Shown piece by piece: positions 17,181 through 26,059 of a stretch of DNA of 64,000 nt. A program made the position numbers and the translations under genes. Source of the stretch: an uncultured Eubacteriales bacterium (GTDB taxonomy: Bacteria; Bacillota; Clostridia; Oscillospirales; CAG-382); the NCBI GenBank assembly GCA_934502885.1, contig CAKSUT010000001.1, positions 62,001 to 126,000 of the forward strand. The letters run 5' to 3'. Under the pieces are notes generated by a model. It ran no database searches and was not told the origin of the DNA. It saw nothing but the letters and a program-made list of their open reading frames with translations. How positions within the stretch are numbered: the stretch's first letter is position 1; the number at the start of each line of letters is the position of its first letter.

Positions 17181-20100
17181 TCACTCTGCCTTTGCGGTAA
17201 GCTTAAGCATCTCGGAAAGTATCTTACAGAACTGCGCGCGGCTGAGTTCCGCCTTGGGTCCGAAGCTTCCGTCGGGGAAACCGGACATTATTCCGTTTGC
17301 GGTTACTGCCTTGACAGCGTCAAGCGCATATGCGCTTATATTTTCGGCGTCGGTAAATGCTGCCTCTTTCTCCCCAGCCCCAAGTTTTGCAAAGCGGCAG
17401 ATGATAACGGCGGCGTCCTCACGGGTTATCGTCTTCTCGGGTGCGAAGAGTCCCTCTCCGATGCCGTTTATGAGCTTCTCGGCACTGCCCCACTCAACGA
17501 AGCTGTGATACCAGCTGTCCTTAGCGACGTCGGTAAAGGTTTCGTTGTCGGCGTACTTATCAAGCTCTGCTCCGGCACGAAGAGCAAGAATCTTTATCAT
17601 CTCGCATCTCTTTATGCTTCCGTCGGGATCGAAGCTTGTTTCGCTCTTTCCGGAAATGTACTGCTTTTCGTACATCTCTTTGACATAAGGAGTATACCAC
17701 TTATCCTCTGCGACATCCTCAAACGGAAGCTTTACCTCGGTCTTTGTTTCACCGCCCATGGCGTCGTCCTTCTTGTCATCATCCTTTGTGTTGTCGTCTT
17801 TCTTGGTGTCGTCGTCCTTCTTGTCTTGGTCCTCGGTATCGTCTTTCTTGTCATCGTCCTTTTTGTCGTCGTTCTTATCGTCGGAAACGGTCTTGCCGTC
17901 CTCGTCGGTCTTTACGACGGTTGACGAATGTCTTCCGCCGGTGGACCATGCGTTTTTCCAAATCTCGTTGTAATCGTCGGTATAGAAGAGCGCAACCTTG
18001 TCTCCGCTCTTGAGTTCGCAGTCGAGAACGCCCGCTTCAATTATCACGTTATTGACAGTATACATCCATCCGCTCATTTCGCCGTTTGTGAACTCGCCTA
18101 TCTTTGTGCCGTCGGGGGTAATAATGTAGCTTATGTAGTTATCGGAACCGCCTATCTCGACATAACCGTTGTCGCCGAGAACCTTTTCGAGAGCGTCGTA
18201 TACGCAAGAGCCTTTTGGCAGTTTAATCGTCTTCGCCTTTATCCAAACAGGGTACTTGCCGACGTGCTTTTCGTCGCCGTGGACATAGTCGCCTCTGACT
18301 GCAACCTTTACGGAAATTGTCTTATCGGAGGAGGTCTTTGCACGAACGGAAATTGCTATCTCGACGGAAAGCTCACCGTAGGTTACGGTAACGGTCTTGT
18401 CGCTTCTCTTTAGAGGTTCTGCAGCGGAAACTGTGAAGCCTTCGGTAATTTCCGTTTTGTTGTAGTTTTCGTCGGTGTATTCGAGAACAAGTCCTGTGGT
18501 GTCGAAAGTATCGCCGACGTTGTATACTGTCTTGCAGGGGGTCTTGACGGTAAGAGTGGGTTCGGGGGTCTTTGCGTTTATACCGTCGGGCTTTATGATT
18601 ATAGTCGGGAAAATACCGGTGTTAAATTCTCTTGCTTCAGCTCTGAAGTTGGGATTCTTTCCTTCCCTGCGTGTTATTGCACGGTGTCCCTCACCTATCG
18701 GGTCTCCAAAGCCTCTTACTTTAATATATCCGCCGCCGAGTACATACGCACCGTCTTCAAATGCGCCCTCGGGAACGGTAAAGGTCATGGTATTGCCGTT
18801 TGTTATGAAATTGTACTGTGCGGAAGCAGCCTTTATCTCAGTACCGTTTTCATCCGTAAAGAATATCTGATTGCTGTAGTTGTAAACGCCGGAAAGCTTC
18901 GGAACAGGTGCGGAAAGTCCTTCAAATGTGACCTTAACCGTATCGCCCTCAAAGATTGTGTCTGCGTCGGAGGTTTCGTCGGCTCTCTTTGTTACCTCGG
19001 CGTACATTTTAATGGGGCGTGCCGTGAGTACGTGATAAGCCGTGCCTTTCTCGGACTCAATCTTTACAATGTTTCTGCCTTTGGGGAGAGTGAGGGTGAC
19101 ATTTGTGCCGTCGATTTCAACGCCGGTATCGGAGAATTCAAATTCACCGTAGTCAGCCTTTTCATCATCAAGCTTCGGAGAAAGGAGAGAAACCTTAGCT
19201 TCCGGCGTTTCCTCGGGGAGAGTGAATGTGTACTTCGCCGCGCCGTCGTTTTCAAGATAGAAAATCGGGCAGAGCTCGGAATCTGTGGTTATGGGGCTTT
19301 CGGCAAAGCCGTCGCCGACAGTTACCGCAAACACACCGGTATTCTCGGGGAATATTGCGGAGTAGAGATGTCCGTTGGAGCGAAAGGCGTCGTAGGCAAC
19401 GGTTACAAACGATGTGCCGTCCTTTACGGCGGTAATAACGCCGTCGTCGGAAACAGTAATGCTGTCGCCGTGTACGGTATAGGTGAAGTCAGGCTCAAAG
19501 AAGTAATTGTTTATTACAGTATCGACGGTCTGCCATGTTCTCATTGCGACAAGGTCAAACGTGTCTCCGACAGACATCTTTACGGAGTTTGAAAGGCTGA
19601 GGTTGAAGAGGATATTCGCCTCGTAGTAGCCGTCTTTTCTGATTATCTGCTTGGGGTCGCCGCCGAGATCCTCTTTGGTGAATGTGAAGTCGCACTCACC
19701 CTCTTTTGCGGTAAACTTTGCGGCGGCGGTAAGACCTGCACCGGAAATACGGTAGTTGTAGGGCTGATTCTTTTTGAGAAGATAATAATATGTGCCGTCT
19801 TCAACGTATGCGGGTTTTATCTCGTCAAACGGAATAAAGTGAGTGTTTTTTGTCTTATATCCGACAAAAACCGTCGCTCCTTCGGGTGCGGTGATTGTTG
19901 AGAGAACCTCACCGTCGCCGGGCATAGGTATCTTCGAGGGAATAGGTGCTTCAACCGTGGATATAATGTCCCCGGGGAGGCAGTCGTCACCTACAGCCAC
20001 AATAAGGTACGGCATAACTATAGGCGTTGCGTACTCATCTGTGGTATCGTGGAGAGCGGAAATCACATAAACGCCGTCTTTTTCAAAGGCTACGGAAACC

Positions 20101-20867
20101 TTTCCGTCATCACCTGATGCATCATAAGGAACCAATCCCTCACCGTCGTCCATGTCGTAATAAATTACGGCGTCAGCAAGAGGCTCTATGAACGGGGTTT
20201 TATTAACAGCACAGCCGTACCAGCCTATAATTATGCCGTTAAGCGTAAGGTCAATTTTCTCGCCTGCATCTGCGTATATTTCGTCAACGCGCTCGCCCTC
20301 TGCATCAGTAAACCATGCGTAGTTATCCATCGCATATTCGTCGAGGTAGAAGTAAAATTCAAGCGAGTCACCGTTCTTAATCTCGGCGTCGGTTATTGTA
20401 TATCCGGTGTAGCTCTCGGGCATTCCGGGGTAAGTGACGGGCGTATCGTCATGAGGCTGTTCGCCGTTTACCGTAAAGCCGAAATTCGAGGTCTCGACGC
20501 CAAATATCTTCGTGAGGAATCCCGAATCGGAAAACTCTATGTAATCCGAGATATTGTCGGGTGCGAGTTTGGAGTCGATGACGGCGTTCGCCGCAACAAG
20601 CGCGTCGAGAGCGGAGTACTCACCTTTGCCGGAGAGTCCGTAGTAATCGGCGTAATTCGCCGGAATTACGACCTTGGTTTTCGGAAGTATGAACTTTCCG
20701 TTGTTCTGCGCCGTTACGTAAACGGAGATTTTTTCGGAGGAGGCTTCGTCATAAAGAACGGCATCCTCAAGGTTTTCCGGTTCGGTTGCAGTTGCTGCGT
20801 ACACGTTTATCGAAAGCATTGACAAAAGCGTGAGCACAGCCAAAGCGGCAGAGAGAAATTTTTTCAT
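17181..20867 (-). CDS. Large exported protein with two DUF4430-like modules and three SLH repeats
   Basis: A 1228-residue surface protein. A signal peptide (MKKFLSAALAVLTLL... ending near VYAA) is followed by a DUF4430-like beta module (about 45-200; contains SNFGFTVNG). A long beta-rich middle includes Ig-like segments (VGDTFDTTGLVLEY). A second, clearer DUF4430 module lies around 845-985 (SCVYDALEKVLG, SGWMYTVNN, KVALFYTDDY). An Asp/Lys-rich linker leads to three C-terminal SLH repeats (DKWYTPYVKEMY, DSWYHSFVEWGS, GIMSGFPDGSFGP) that should bind secondary cell-wall polymer. DUF4430 resembles the beta domain of intrinsic factor and transcobalamin. It is the third gene of the riboswitch operon, so a corrinoid-related surface role is inferred. 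Confidence 0.8.
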   Translation of the reverse strand: MKKFLSAALAVLTLLSMLSINVYAATATEPENLEDAVLYDEASSEKISVYVTAQNNGKFILPKTKVVIPANYADYYGLSGKGEYSALDALVAANAVIDSKLAPDNISDYIEFSDSGFLTKIFGVETSNFGFTVNGEQPHDDTPVTYPGMPESYTGYTITDAEIKNGDSLEFYFYLDEYAMDNYAWFTDAEGERVDEIYADAGEKIDLTLNGIIIGWYGCAVNKTPFIEPLADAVIYYDMDDGEGLVPYDASGDDGKVSVAFEKDGVYVISALHDTTDEYATPIVMPYLIVAVGDDCLPGDIISTVEAPIPSKIPMPGDGEVLSTITAPEGATVFVGYKTKNTHFIPFDEIKPAYVEDGTYYYLLKKNQPYNYRISGAGLTAAAKFTAKEGECDFTFTKEDLGGDPKQIIRKDGYYEANILFNLSLSNSVKMSVGDTFDLVAMRTWQTVDTVINNYFFEPDFTYTVHGDSITVSDDGVITAVKDGTSFVTVAYDAFRSNGHLYSAIFPENTGVFAVTVGDGFAESPITTDSELCPIFYLENDGAAKYTFTLPEETPEAKVSLLSPKLDDEKADYGEFEFSDTGVEIDGTNVTLTLPKGRNIVKIESEKGTAYHVLTARPIKMYAEVTKRADETSDADTIFEGDTVKVTFEGLSAPVPKLSGVYNYSNQIFFTDENGTEIKAASAQYNFITNGNTMTFTVPEGAFEDGAYVLGGGYIKVRGFGDPIGEGHRAITRREGKNPNFRAEAREFNTGIFPTIIIKPDGINAKTPEPTLTVKTPCKTVYNVGDTFDTTGLVLEYTDENYNKTEITEGFTVSAAEPLKRSDKTVTVTYGELSVEIAISVRAKTSSDKTISVKVAVRGDYVHGDEKHVGKYPVWIKAKTIKLPKGSCVYDALEKVLGDNGYVEIGGSDNYISYIITPDGTKIGEFTNGEMSGWMYTVNNVIIEAGVLDCELKSGDKVALFYTDDYNEIWKNAWSTGGRHSSTVVKTDEDGKTVSDDKNDDKKDDDKKDDTEDQDKKDDDTKKDDNTKDDDKKDDAMGGETKTEVKLPFEDVAEDKWYTPYVKEMYEKQYISGKSETSFDPDGSIKRCEMIKILALRAGAELDKYADNETFTDVAKDSWYHSFVEWGSAEKLINGIGEGLFAPEKTITREDAAVIICRFAKLGAGEKEAAFTDAENISAYALDAVKAVTANGIMSGFPDGSFGPKAELSRAQFCKILSEMLKLTAKAE

Positions 20868-20898
20868 TGCTGTATATCCTTCCTTTTATAAAATTGAC

Positions 20899-21432
20899 TT
20901 AACTGAAATCCGTGCTTCCGACATCCTTGCCGAGATCGCACGTATATACCCACTCGACGACGTCTCCATCCTCGGGATAGTATCCTGAACAGCCGTAATT
21001 TGGAAACTCCCCGTTGACTCTGTACATCCACCCGGAAAGCTCGCCGCAGTCGAATTCGTACAGATTCGCTATTCCCTCGACGTATATTGAGCCGTACATG
21101 GGTGTGAACGAAACCTCGGTGAGAATACCGGCGTTTTTCGTCTCCCGAAGCAGTATATCGGCGACGCTCTCACCATCGGAAAACTCTGCGTCACACGAAA
21201 GTATAACGCCGTCTTCGGGGAGAAGCGCCGTCATTTCCTCCGACAGAAGACCGCTTTTAAGTGCGTTGGTGCACTCTATCGAAAGCTTTATACGGTGGGA
21301 ATCGGGGTTATTTTCTCCGTTTTTTGCACAGGAGGAAAAAAGAAGCAGGGGGATTACAAAAAAGGCAAGCAAAACCGTCGCTTTTCGCAGAGTCATTGCC
21401 GGTGAGGAGTAAAGGTTATTTCTGACTTTCAT
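20899..21432 (-). CDS. DUF4430-domain lipoprotein
   Basis: A 177-residue exported lipoprotein. A hydrophobic signal (TVLLAFFVIPLLLF) ends in the lipobox LFSSC, whose Cys would be lipidated at the membrane. The mature part is one DUF4430 module: GESVADILLRETKN, YEFDCGELSGWMYRVNG and DGDVVEWVYTCDLG are the usual conserved blocks, including the Gly-Trp-Met-Tyr motif. The fold corresponds to the beta domain that caps cobalamin in transcobalamin. GAGG lies 8 bases before the ATG, overlapping the end of the preceding gene. As the second gene of the riboswitch operon it could pass a corrinoid captured at the wall to a membrane transporter; no transporter is encoded in the operon. Confidence 0.8.
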   Translation of the reverse strand: MKVRNNLYSSPAMTLRKATVLLAFFVIPLLLFSSCAKNGENNPDSHRIKLSIECTNALKSGLLSEEMTALLPEDGVILSCDAEFSDGESVADILLRETKNAGILTEVSFTPMYGSIYVEGIANLYEFDCGELSGWMYRVNGEFPNYGCSGYYPEDGDVVEWVYTCDLGKDVGSTDFS

Positions 21433-21442
21433 TCATTTCACC

Positions 21443-22930
21443 TCACACGCCGAGCCAGAAGCCGCAGAACATCGCCGCAAGCTCTTCACGTGTAAGTGCC
21501 TTTGACGGCGAGAGTCTGCCTGACTCGGAAACATACATTTTTTCGGAAACGCAATATGCAACGGAGTTTTTCGCCCACGACGATATCTGCGACGCATCGG
21601 AAAAAGCGGTGAGTACTCCGGTGCCGTGCGACCTATATTCAGCGGCGTACTTTTTTGAAGCACGTTCGAGCATAACTGCCGCCTCTTCATGCGTTATCTT
21701 GTCGTTTGGGCAGAACTTTCCGCTGCCCTTGCCGTTTACGACTCCCGAAGCGAATGCGGAATTTACGTAGCCGTAATACCAATCGCCCTTTTTGACATCT
21801 GAAAAACCGGCGTCCTTTGCCGCAGGAAGAACGAGCATTTTCGCAAGCATGGTGCAGAACTCCGCTCTTGTTACGTTTGCCGAGTGCGAGAAGGTCGTCT
21901 TTGTCGTTCCGTTCACAACGCCGAGTTTTGCGAGAAGCTTTATGCTGTCACGTCTTGCCGACGAAGAAATATCGGTAAACGGGCAGATGTAGCCGGACAT
22001 ATCGTAAAACGCACTCTTGTTTTCCGTGAAGCGTTTGTATGCCGCCATAGCGCACAGTGCCTGTTCGGTAGCCATGAGGTTTGCGCCCTTGTCCGCAACG
22101 TGTTTGAAGCTGCCGTCGGAAAGTCCGAATGAGAGTACGCTTGCGTAGACTGACTTTCCGTTCTTTACAAAGCGGCTGTCGGTATTCGGAGAAATACCCA
22201 AAGCGCAAAGAGCGATTACAACCTGACAAGCACTTTCACAGTTTTTGCTTCCGTAGCTTATGTATGAACCGTCGGCGTTCTGCTTCTTCGAGAGGAACGA
22301 AAGTGCGGAATCGACCGCATCGCCTACCTTCGGAATGCACTTATACGGTGCGAGAGACTGGAGAGCCATAGCCGTTATGTCGATATCCGAATCAAGAGAG
22401 GTGCTGAGAGAAAATCCGCCGTCCGCTTTCTGCGCGGCAAGAATTTTACGTATAAGCACTTGACGGGTGACGTTGCCTTGCGGCGAGGTGTTCTTGGCGT
22501 CGAGCGAAATGAGAGCGAAAATACTGCCGTTGAGTCCCTGCTTTGAGACAAATCCCATATCCGAAAGTCCGGAGTAAAGGTCGTATCCGGCGATATTCTT
22601 CGCATTTTTACCCAAAGCAGAAAGCGCAAGAATCATCCTCGAATACTCGGTGGACTTACTTGTACTCATTTGTCCGCCGTTCTTTTTCACCGCTTCGTTC
22701 GCAGCCGCAAGGTAGTTTTCGTTAAAGGCAGTCTTGCCGCTTCCGGCATATTCGCCTCGCGCAATTCCTATAACGCTCCACTCACCGCCGATAGATGCGT
22801 TTTTCGGTGAAACGACGGTTTCCATGATGTACGCCGCCGTTTTGTCATAATCGACAGCACAGACCGCAACCGAACCGAGCAGACACGCTGCACACAAAAA
22901 CGAAACAAGACGCAAAAAACATTTTTTCAC
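21443..22930 (-). CDS. Alpha/alpha-barrel (prenyltransferase-like) surface protein with SLH repeats
   Basis: A 495-residue exported protein. After a signal peptide (LVSFLCAACLLGSVAVCA) comes a helical-barrel domain to about residue 310, with squalene-cyclase-like repeats: LIRKILAAQKADGGFS, LSFLSKKQNADGSYIS and ATEQALCAMAAYKRF. Three SLH repeats follow (FTDISSSARRDSIKLL, GDWYYGYVNSAFASG, ISSWAKNSVAYCV). The barrel matches the alpha domain of intrinsic factor and transcobalamin. Catalytic acid motifs of terpene cyclases are not evident, so binding is likelier than catalysis. The start is GTG at 22930, behind AAGGAGG. It is the first gene after a cobalamin riboswitch and an attenuator. The fold is inferred from repeats seen by eye. 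Confidence 0.8.
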   Translation of the reverse strand: MKKCFLRLVSFLCAACLLGSVAVCAVDYDKTAAYIMETVVSPKNASIGGEWSVIGIARGEYAGSGKTAFNENYLAAANEAVKKNGGQMSTSKSTEYSRMILALSALGKNAKNIAGYDLYSGLSDMGFVSKQGLNGSIFALISLDAKNTSPQGNVTRQVLIRKILAAQKADGGFSLSTSLDSDIDITAMALQSLAPYKCIPKVGDAVDSALSFLSKKQNADGSYISYGSKNCESACQVVIALCALGISPNTDSRFVKNGKSVYASVLSFGLSDGSFKHVADKGANLMATEQALCAMAAYKRFTENKSAFYDMSGYICPFTDISSSARRDSIKLLAKLGVVNGTTKTTFSHSANVTRAEFCTMLAKMLVLPAAKDAGFSDVKKGDWYYGYVNSAFASGVVNGKGSGKFCPNDKITHEEAAVMLERASKKYAAEYRSHGTGVLTAFSDASQISSWAKNSVAYCVSEKMYVSESGRLSPSKALTREELAAMFCGFWLGV

Positions 22931-22950
22931 GGTAATCCTCCTTAAACAAC

Positions 22951-22981
22951 AAAAAATCCGAAACGCCGAAACGTCCCGGAT
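22951..22981 (-). terminator. Riboswitch expression platform: attenuator hairpin
   Basis: On the minus strand ATCCGGGACG pairs with CGTTTCGGAT (10 base pairs, two of them G-U, loop of 6), followed by five T. It lies 21 bases before the GTG start and after the aptamer, as expected for cobalamin-induced termination. Confidence 0.75.
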
Positions 22982-23122
22982 GGATAACTCTACTGCCGCA
23001 ATTATTGAAAAATGGGTACAAAAACCAGAGCCCTATGTCAAATACTTTTTTTGACAAGAACCTCTTCCCTTTTCTTCACTGCGATACGTATTCTCCCACT
23101 TGCCCGAGAACGACATCGGCAA

Positions 23123-23316
23123 AAAACATGGCAAGTCTCCCGACTTGGAACCGTAAAGCGCATTTCACGCTTACTCAAAAGCACGCCTTCTCACGGCATA
23201 GCCGCAATGACATATGTGCTTTCTCGGACGGTTGATTACGGTAATGGCGGTTGCGTCGGCTTTTCACCGAACTTCCTTTTTAATCTGCGGCAATTTCTTC
23301 CGCAGAACCGTGTTTT
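23123..23316 (-). promoter_or_regulatory. Cobalamin (B12) riboswitch aptamer
   Basis: Read on the minus strand, the conserved core GGAAGTTCGGTGAAAAGCC is followed by GACGCAACCGCCA and CCGTAATC. The B12 box AGTCGGGAGACTTGCC lies about 100 bases later. AAAACACGG at the 5' end and CCATGTTTT at the 3' end pair at 8 of 9 positions and can form the closing stem. Size (194 bases) and block order fit the adenosylcobalamin-type aptamer. It lies 190 bases upstream of the alpha-barrel SLH gene, between its promoter and the attenuator. Confidence 0.93.
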
Positions 23317-23345
23317 CCGTGTTGATATTAAATTTTCACCTTATT

Positions 23346-23374
23346 ATAATACCACAAACCCCCATCATAATCAA
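23346..23374 (-). promoter_or_regulatory. Promoter of the riboswitch operon
   Basis: TTGATT (23369-23374), 17 bases and TATTAT (23346-23351) on the minus strand, about 30 bases before the aptamer begins. Confidence 0.65.
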
Positions 23375-23444
23375 GAGGTATTATGTATTGTTTACATTTT
23401 TCGTCTAAATTTGAGCGATTTGACAAAGAGTGACCGTATTCTGC

Positions 23445-23476
23445 AAAAAAAGAAGCACCTCAAACAGAGATGCTTC
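23445..23476 (-). terminator. Terminator of rpsO-pnp
   Basis: GAAGCATCTC pairs with GAGGTGCTTC (10 pairs, one G-U) around TGTTT, followed by seven T on the minus strand, 25 bases after the pnp stop. Confidence 0.92.
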
Positions 23477-23500
23477 CGTAATCAATGTAAATACCGTTAA

Positions 23501-25585
23501 TTAAAGGCAATCTTTTCTGGAGAGATTGATTCTGCCCTTGTCGTCGATCTCGATGACCTTTACCTTGATAATATCGTCAACGTTTACGACATCCGTAACC
23601 TTTGCGACACGCTTGTTGTCGAGCTTGGAGATGTGGACGAGACCCTCCTTGCCGGGTGCATATTCAACGAATGCGCCGAAGTCCATGATTCTCGTTACTC
23701 TTCCCTCGAACACAGTGCCGACCTCGGGGTCATTGCAGATGGCGTCAACAATTGAGAGAGCCTTGAGGCATGCGTTCTTGTCGATAGCGGATATGAATAT
23801 GCTTCCGTCGTCCTCGATATCGATCTTTGCGCCGGTGTCGGCACAGATCTTCTGGATAACCTTTCCGCCGCTTCCGATGACTTCTCTTATCTTGTCAACG
23901 TCGATCTTGGTGGAGATCATCTTGGGTGCGTATTCGCTTACTTCTTCTCTCGGAGCGGCAATTGCCTTGAGCATTACCTCGTCGAGAATGTATATTCTTC
24001 CGGCTCTCGTCTGAGCGAATGCCTTCTTGATAATTTCGGGTGTAAGACCGTCGATCTTAAGGTCCATCTGAATAGCGGTGATGCCCTTCTTGGTTCCGGC
24101 TACCTTGAAGTCCATATCGCCGAAGAAGTCTTCGAGTCCCTGGATATCAAGCATTGTCATCCATCTTTCACCCTCGGTGATAAGTCCGCAGGAGATACCG
24201 GCAACGGGAGAGGATATCGGAACACCGGCGTCCATAAGTGCGAGCGTGGAGGCGCAGATAGAACCCTGAGAGGTGGAACCGTTCGAGGAAATAACCTCGG
24301 AAACAAGTCTTATTGCGTAGGGGAAATCCTCAACGGGAGGAATTACCGGAACAAGCGCTCTTTCGGCAAGCGCGCCGTGACCTATTTCACGTCTGCCGGG
24401 TCCTCTCGACGGTTTTGTTTCGCCGACGGAGTAGGAGGGCATATTATAGTGATGCATATAACGCTTGGTTTCTTCGTTGTCGATACCGTCGAGAAGCTGT
24501 GCGTCGCGGATAGGTCCGAGGGTTGCGACGGTGAGAACCTGAGTCTGACCTCTGGTAAACATTGCCGAACCGTGAGTTCTCTTGAATATGCCTACTTCGG
24601 AGGCAAGGGGACGAATCTGATCGAGCTTTCTGCCGTCAACGCGCTTGCCGTCGTCGAGAAGCCATCTTCTTACAACGAACTTCTGGAGCTTGTAGAGACA
24701 CTCGGTCATTGCCGCCTTTGCGTCGGGGTACTTCTCTTCAAAATGCTCGAACACGTCGGCATAAACCTCGTTGAGTCTCTCTTCTCTTACAACCTTATCG
24801 TCGGTATCGAGGGCATAACGAACCTTTTCGATTGCGTACTCTGCGATGTCGTCGTACATATCGTGGTCAACCTCAGCGGAAGGGTACGAGAACTTAGGTT
24901 TGCCGACTTCCTTTGCGATGTCGTTTATAAACTTAATTACCTTCTGGGATTCGTTGAAAGCGAACATGATAGCGTCGAACATGGTGTCCTCGGGAACTTC
25001 CTTGGCACCAGCCTCTATCATGACGACCTTCTTTTCGCTGCTTGCAACGGTAAGCTCAAGCGTGCTTTCTTCTCTCTCGGCGAGAGTCGGGTTGAGGACG
25101 GGCTTGCCGTCAACAAGACCGATAAACGCACCCGCTATAGGTCCGTTCCACGGGATATCGGAGATCATGAGAGCCGCCGACGCACCGATCATGCCGGTGA
25201 TTTCGGGAGAGCAGTCGGGGTCAACCGAGAGAACGAGAAGGTTTATTGTAACGTCGTTTCTGAGATCCTTCGGGAAAAGGGGTCTTATCGGACGGTCGAT
25301 TACACGGGAAGTAAGTATCGCCTTTTCGGAGGGCTTGCCCTCTCTCTTGAGGAAGCTTCCGGGAATCTTGCCGACAGCGTAAAGTCTTTCTTCAAAGTCT
25401 ACCGAAAGTGGCAGGAAATCAATGCCGTCTCTGGGAGCGGCGGATGCGGTCGCCGTCGCAAGAATTGCGGTGTCGCCGTATCTTACGAGACAGGAACCGT
25501 TCGCAAGTCCCGCCATTTTTCCGACCTCTATCGTGAGAGGTCTGCCTGCATAGTCGCAGGTAAATGTCTTGTAATTTTCAAACAT
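23501..25585 (-). CDS. pnp: Polyribonucleotide nucleotidyltransferase (PNPase)
   Basis: A 694-residue phosphorolytic 3'-5' exoribonuclease that degrades mRNA as a trimer. Two RNase PH-like domains are evident (GKIPGSFLKREGKPSEKA, and MFTRGQTQVLTVATLG followed later by SNGSTSQGSICASTLALMD). A KH domain (REVIGSGGKVIQKICADTGA) and a C-terminal S1 domain (GTVFEGRVTRIMDFGAFVEY) follow. Length is normal. It follows rpsO, the usual bacterial order, with a 204-base spacer holding a long hairpin. The ribosome-binding site GACGGAGG precedes the ATG. Confidence 0.98.
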   Translation of the reverse strand: MFENYKTFTCDYAGRPLTIEVGKMAGLANGSCLVRYGDTAILATATASAAPRDGIDFLPLSVDFEERLYAVGKIPGSFLKREGKPSEKAILTSRVIDRPIRPLFPKDLRNDVTINLLVLSVDPDCSPEITGMIGASAALMISDIPWNGPIAGAFIGLVDGKPVLNPTLAEREESTLELTVASSEKKVVMIEAGAKEVPEDTMFDAIMFAFNESQKVIKFINDIAKEVGKPKFSYPSAEVDHDMYDDIAEYAIEKVRYALDTDDKVVREERLNEVYADVFEHFEEKYPDAKAAMTECLYKLQKFVVRRWLLDDGKRVDGRKLDQIRPLASEVGIFKRTHGSAMFTRGQTQVLTVATLGPIRDAQLLDGIDNEETKRYMHHYNMPSYSVGETKPSRGPGRREIGHGALAERALVPVIPPVEDFPYAIRLVSEVISSNGSTSQGSICASTLALMDAGVPISSPVAGISCGLITEGERWMTMLDIQGLEDFFGDMDFKVAGTKKGITAIQMDLKIDGLTPEIIKKAFAQTRAGRIYILDEVMLKAIAAPREEVSEYAPKMISTKIDVDKIREVIGSGGKVIQKICADTGAKIDIEDDGSIFISAIDKNACLKALSIVDAICNDPEVGTVFEGRVTRIMDFGAFVEYAPGKEGLVHISKLDNKRVAKVTDVVNVDDIIKVKVIEIDDKGRINLSRKDCL

Positions 25586-25619
25586 TCTTTTTTCCTCCGT
25601 CTTTTTGATTTTTCCGGAG

Positions 25620-25701
25620 GGACGTTAAGTTTTAGCACTTAAGCCGGCACACGAAATGCTTCATGCTTCCGCTTAAATGCTAAAAAAGCGTCTTAACGTC
25701 C
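25620..25701 (-). promoter_or_regulatory. Long inverted repeat between rpsO and pnp
   Basis: The outer arms GGACGTTAAG and CTTAACGTCC pair perfectly, and TTTTAGCA pairs with TGCTAAAA inside, giving a bent hairpin of about 80 bases in the pnp leader. In Escherichia coli a hairpin at this place is cut by RNase III and mediates PNPase autocontrol. A similar role here is inferred; no long U-run suggests a terminator. Confidence 0.6.
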
Positions 25702-25789
25702 TCATCCGCGCCGTGGTTGATAATGCCGTAAAGGCTGCCTTGACATTTCTATGGGAGTGAAACGCAAAACAGCCTTTAGTGCAATTACA

Positions 25790-26056
25790 TTACTTTCTGA
25801 TACCGAGTTTTTCGATTATTGCACGGTAACGAGTGATATCCTTCTTCATGAGGTAGTTGAGAAGGTTTCTTCTGTGACCGACCATCTTAAGAAGACCTCT
25901 TCTGGAGTGATGGTCGTTCTTGTTTGTCTTGAGATGTTCGGTGAGAGTGCTGATTCTGTGTGTAAGGATAGCTATCTGTACTTCGGGAGAACCTGTATCG
26001 CCCTCGTGGGTCTTATACTCCTCGATGATAGACTGCTTTTCGTCCTTCTGCATCAT
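25790..26056 (-). CDS. rpsO: 30S ribosomal protein S15
   Basis: An 88-residue protein of the usual S15 length and sequence. The blocks TGSPEVQIAILTHRI and NDHHSRRGLLKMVGHRRNLL are the rRNA-binding conserved parts. S15 binds 16S rRNA early in small-subunit assembly. AAAGGTGG lies upstream of the ATG. It is the first gene of the rpsO-pnp unit, behind a sigma-A promoter and a structured leader of about 140 bases. Confidence 0.98.
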   Translation of the reverse strand: MMQKDEKQSIIEEYKTHEGDTGSPEVQIAILTHRISTLTEHLKTNKNDHHSRRGLLKMVGHRRNLLNYLMKKDITRYRAIIEKLGIRK

Positions 26057-26059
26057 TGT

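Noticed and set aside
17750..17890. Short repetitive sequence resembling a satellite or CRISPR-like array
   Set aside because: It encodes the Asp/Lys-rich linker of the SLH protein. The repeats are irregular codons of D and K, not conserved repeats with unique spacers.
21443..22930. Terpene cyclase or prenyltransferase activity for the alpha-barrel protein
   Set aside because: Only the repeat pattern resembles cyclases. No acidic catalytic motif is seen, the protein is exported and SLH-anchored, and it sits behind a cobalamin riboswitch.
24377..25642. A 421-codon open frame on the plus strand opposite pnp
   Set aside because: It is the shadow of the strongly conserved PNPase frame, has no ribosome-binding site and its translation is Ser/Val/Arg-rich without domains.
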